From positions 1-5,545 of the forward strand of contig JAPORL010000006.1 in NCBI GenBank assembly GCA_026712605.1: a stretch of DNA of 5,545 nt. The letters run 5' to 3'. The position numbers were made by a program, and so were the translations under genes. The notes under the pieces are model-generated. The model saw only the letters and a list, made by a program, of their open reading frames with translations. It was not told the origin of the DNA and searched no databases. Below are positions 4,894 through 5,545 of the stretch, one piece after another. Source of the stretch: Pseudobdellovibrionaceae bacterium (GTDB taxonomy: Bacteria > Bdellovibrionota > Bdellovibrionia > Bdellovibrionales > UBA1609). Every line of letters starts with the position of its first letter. Positions within the stretch are counted from its first letter, which is position 1.

Positions 4894-5374
4894 AACAAAA
4901 TCTTGGATTTATAAGCAACTCAGTACAAAAAAAGTTAAATTTCCATCAGAAAATTTAGAAGAAGAAGATATAAAAGATCTGACTTGCGACTTCCTACAGG
5001 AATTAAAAGCTATTGTTCAACACTATATTCAAGCTTATGATAAGATCAAATCGGATGAAAGCTATTCTACTAAATCTTTAAAAGAAAAACTTAACAATTC
5101 TTTTTTTATTTATGATTTAGCAGATACATTAGGTTTTATGGTCTTTAAAAAACACTACAAACTCATTTTTGCCTATATTAAACCCGGTCAAATAAGAATT
5201 AAATTTTTAAAACAAAAACCTCTTAGTGAAATTGAAGTTTTTGTAGATACCTATTTAAACGCAGTTTCTAAAGATACCATGTCTATCCGCTGGGTTCATG
5301 ATAATAAAAAAGGCTTTATAGATAAAGAAATTTTAGTCCGCTATTACATGAAAAGATTTTTAGAAGAAATCTAA
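4880..5374 (+). CDS. Hypothetical protein, cytoplasmic, divergent from pal
   Basis: A 164-residue protein I do not recognise. It has no signal peptide or membrane segment. The N-terminal half (about 1-95) is charged and helix-like, with FLQELKAIVQHYIQAYDKI at 38-56 and FFIYDLADTLGFMVF at 75-89. The C-terminal half looks more beta-rich: YKLIFAYIKPGQIRIKFL (93-110), IEVFVDTYLNAV and MSIRWVHDNKKGFIDKEIL, closing with YYMKRFLEEI. An alpha/beta fold is my guess; no catalytic motif stands out. Base composition and codon style match the neighbours, so there is no sign of recent transfer. The ATG has no Shine-Dalgarno and sits about 7 nt after a good -10, suggesting leaderless translation. The reading frame is open for its full length on the strand opposite pal, and the longer pal frame that would overlap it is not the true one. 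The shared 60-bp promoter region is the only hint of a link to pal. Confidence 0.7.
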   Translation: MDIEKTKSWIYKQLSTKKVKFPSENLEEEDIKDLTCDFLQELKAIVQHYIQAYDKIKSDESYSTKSLKEKLNNSFFIYDLADTLGFMVFKKHYKLIFAYIKPGQIRIKFLKQKPLSEIEVFVDTYLNAVSKDTMSIRWVHDNKKGFIDKEILVRYYMKRFLEEI

Positions 5375-5545
5375 ATCTCAAAACGAGTTCAGATTCTAAC
5401 AACAAAAATATTTGAGAAAAAGTTTTCTAGACATATTTTCATATATTAAAAGATGTTTAATAAAATCAAGTAATTTTTTAAAAAATCTACAGATTGTGTT
5501 TAAGTTTCTTGATTAAAAGCTTGTAAGATACAAAGCTAAAAAGGA
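5375..5545. other. AT-rich non-coding tail, possible leader of the next + strand gene
   Basis: No credible gene is seen here on either strand. Contents: a 7-bp inverted repeat TCTCAAA (5376-5382) / TTTGAGA (5411-5417) with a long loop, which is a poor terminator for the preceding gene; a 14-bp A/T palindrome (5473-5486); and a closing purine run AAAAAGGA (5538-5545) that resembles a ribosome binding site for a + strand gene starting just past the window. That next gene is inferred only. Confidence 0.35.

Noticed and set aside
4820..4918. 33-residue N-terminal extension of Pal from an ATG at 4918
   Set aside because: It would put residues before a clear lipoprotein signal peptide and ignore the AAGGAGG at 4828-4834; it also overlaps the divergent gene.
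5376..5417. TCTCAAA / TTTGAGA inverted repeat as terminator of the + strand hypothetical gene
   Set aside because: Only 7 bp with a loop of about 28 nt and no clean T-tract, so it is not called as a terminator.
1..5545. Mobile element, CRISPR, tRNA/rRNA, toxin-antitoxin or defence island
   Set aside because: No long direct or terminal repeats, spacer arrays, cloverleaf-like sequence, transposase/integrase motifs or paired small toxin/antitoxin genes could be found on reading both strands.

Overview
The window is a strongly AT-rich piece of a Gram-negative (diderm) bacterial chromosome. The evidence is an outer-membrane beta-barrel protein, a peptidoglycan-associated lipoprotein (Pal), a CpoB/YbgF-type protein and three consecutive lipoprotein-type signal peptides. 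The Pal / DUF4398-like lipoprotein / CpoB grouping and the style of the proteins suggest a deltaproteobacterial or Bdellovibrionota-like lineage. That placement is inference from gene content and cannot be proven from this window.

Layout, left to right. (1) 1-139, + strand: the last 45 codons of an S9A serine peptidase, most like oligopeptidase B. Its stop codon interlocks with that of the next gene in the shared tetramer TTAA. (2) 136-903, - strand: a secreted outer-membrane beta-barrel protein of unknown role. A perfect hairpin (162-187) lies inside its last codons and probably terminates the convergent peptidase transcript. (3) 904-1148: an extremely AT-rich spacer with a perfect 9+3+9 palindrome (985-1005). 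(4) 1149-3917, - strand: a tight run read in the order cpoB-like, tsaD, rsmA, with gaps of 1 and 23 nt and a good candidate promoter at 3951-3977. (5) 4017-4819, - strand: pal followed by a small DUF4398-like lipoprotein gene, coupled by a one-base stop/start overlap. (6) 4820-4879: a 60-bp divergent promoter region. (7) 4880-5374, + strand: an unrecognised 164-residue cytoplasmic protein, possibly translated from a leaderless mRNA. (8) 5375-5545: AT-rich non-coding tail ending in a purine run that may be the ribosome binding site of a gene beyond the window.

Functionally, the minus-strand block joins envelope maintenance to core translation quality. Pal anchors the outer membrane to peptidoglycan, the CpoB-like protein is the usual periplasmic partner of the Tol-Pal system, and a small lipoprotein sits between them. 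TsaD (tRNA t6A37) and RsmA (16S rRNA m6,2A1518/1519) follow as universal RNA-modification enzymes. No tolQ, tolR, tolA or tolB is present, and the gene directly upstream of pal is divergent, so any Tol motor genes are elsewhere.

I see no mobile element, CRISPR array, rRNA, tRNA, toxin-antitoxin pair or defence system. The window is mostly ordinary housekeeping and envelope genes. The less explained parts are the palindrome upstream of the beta-barrel gene, the terminator-like hairpin inside its coding sequence, the DUF4398-like lipoprotein in the Pal cluster, and the uncharacterised divergent gene.
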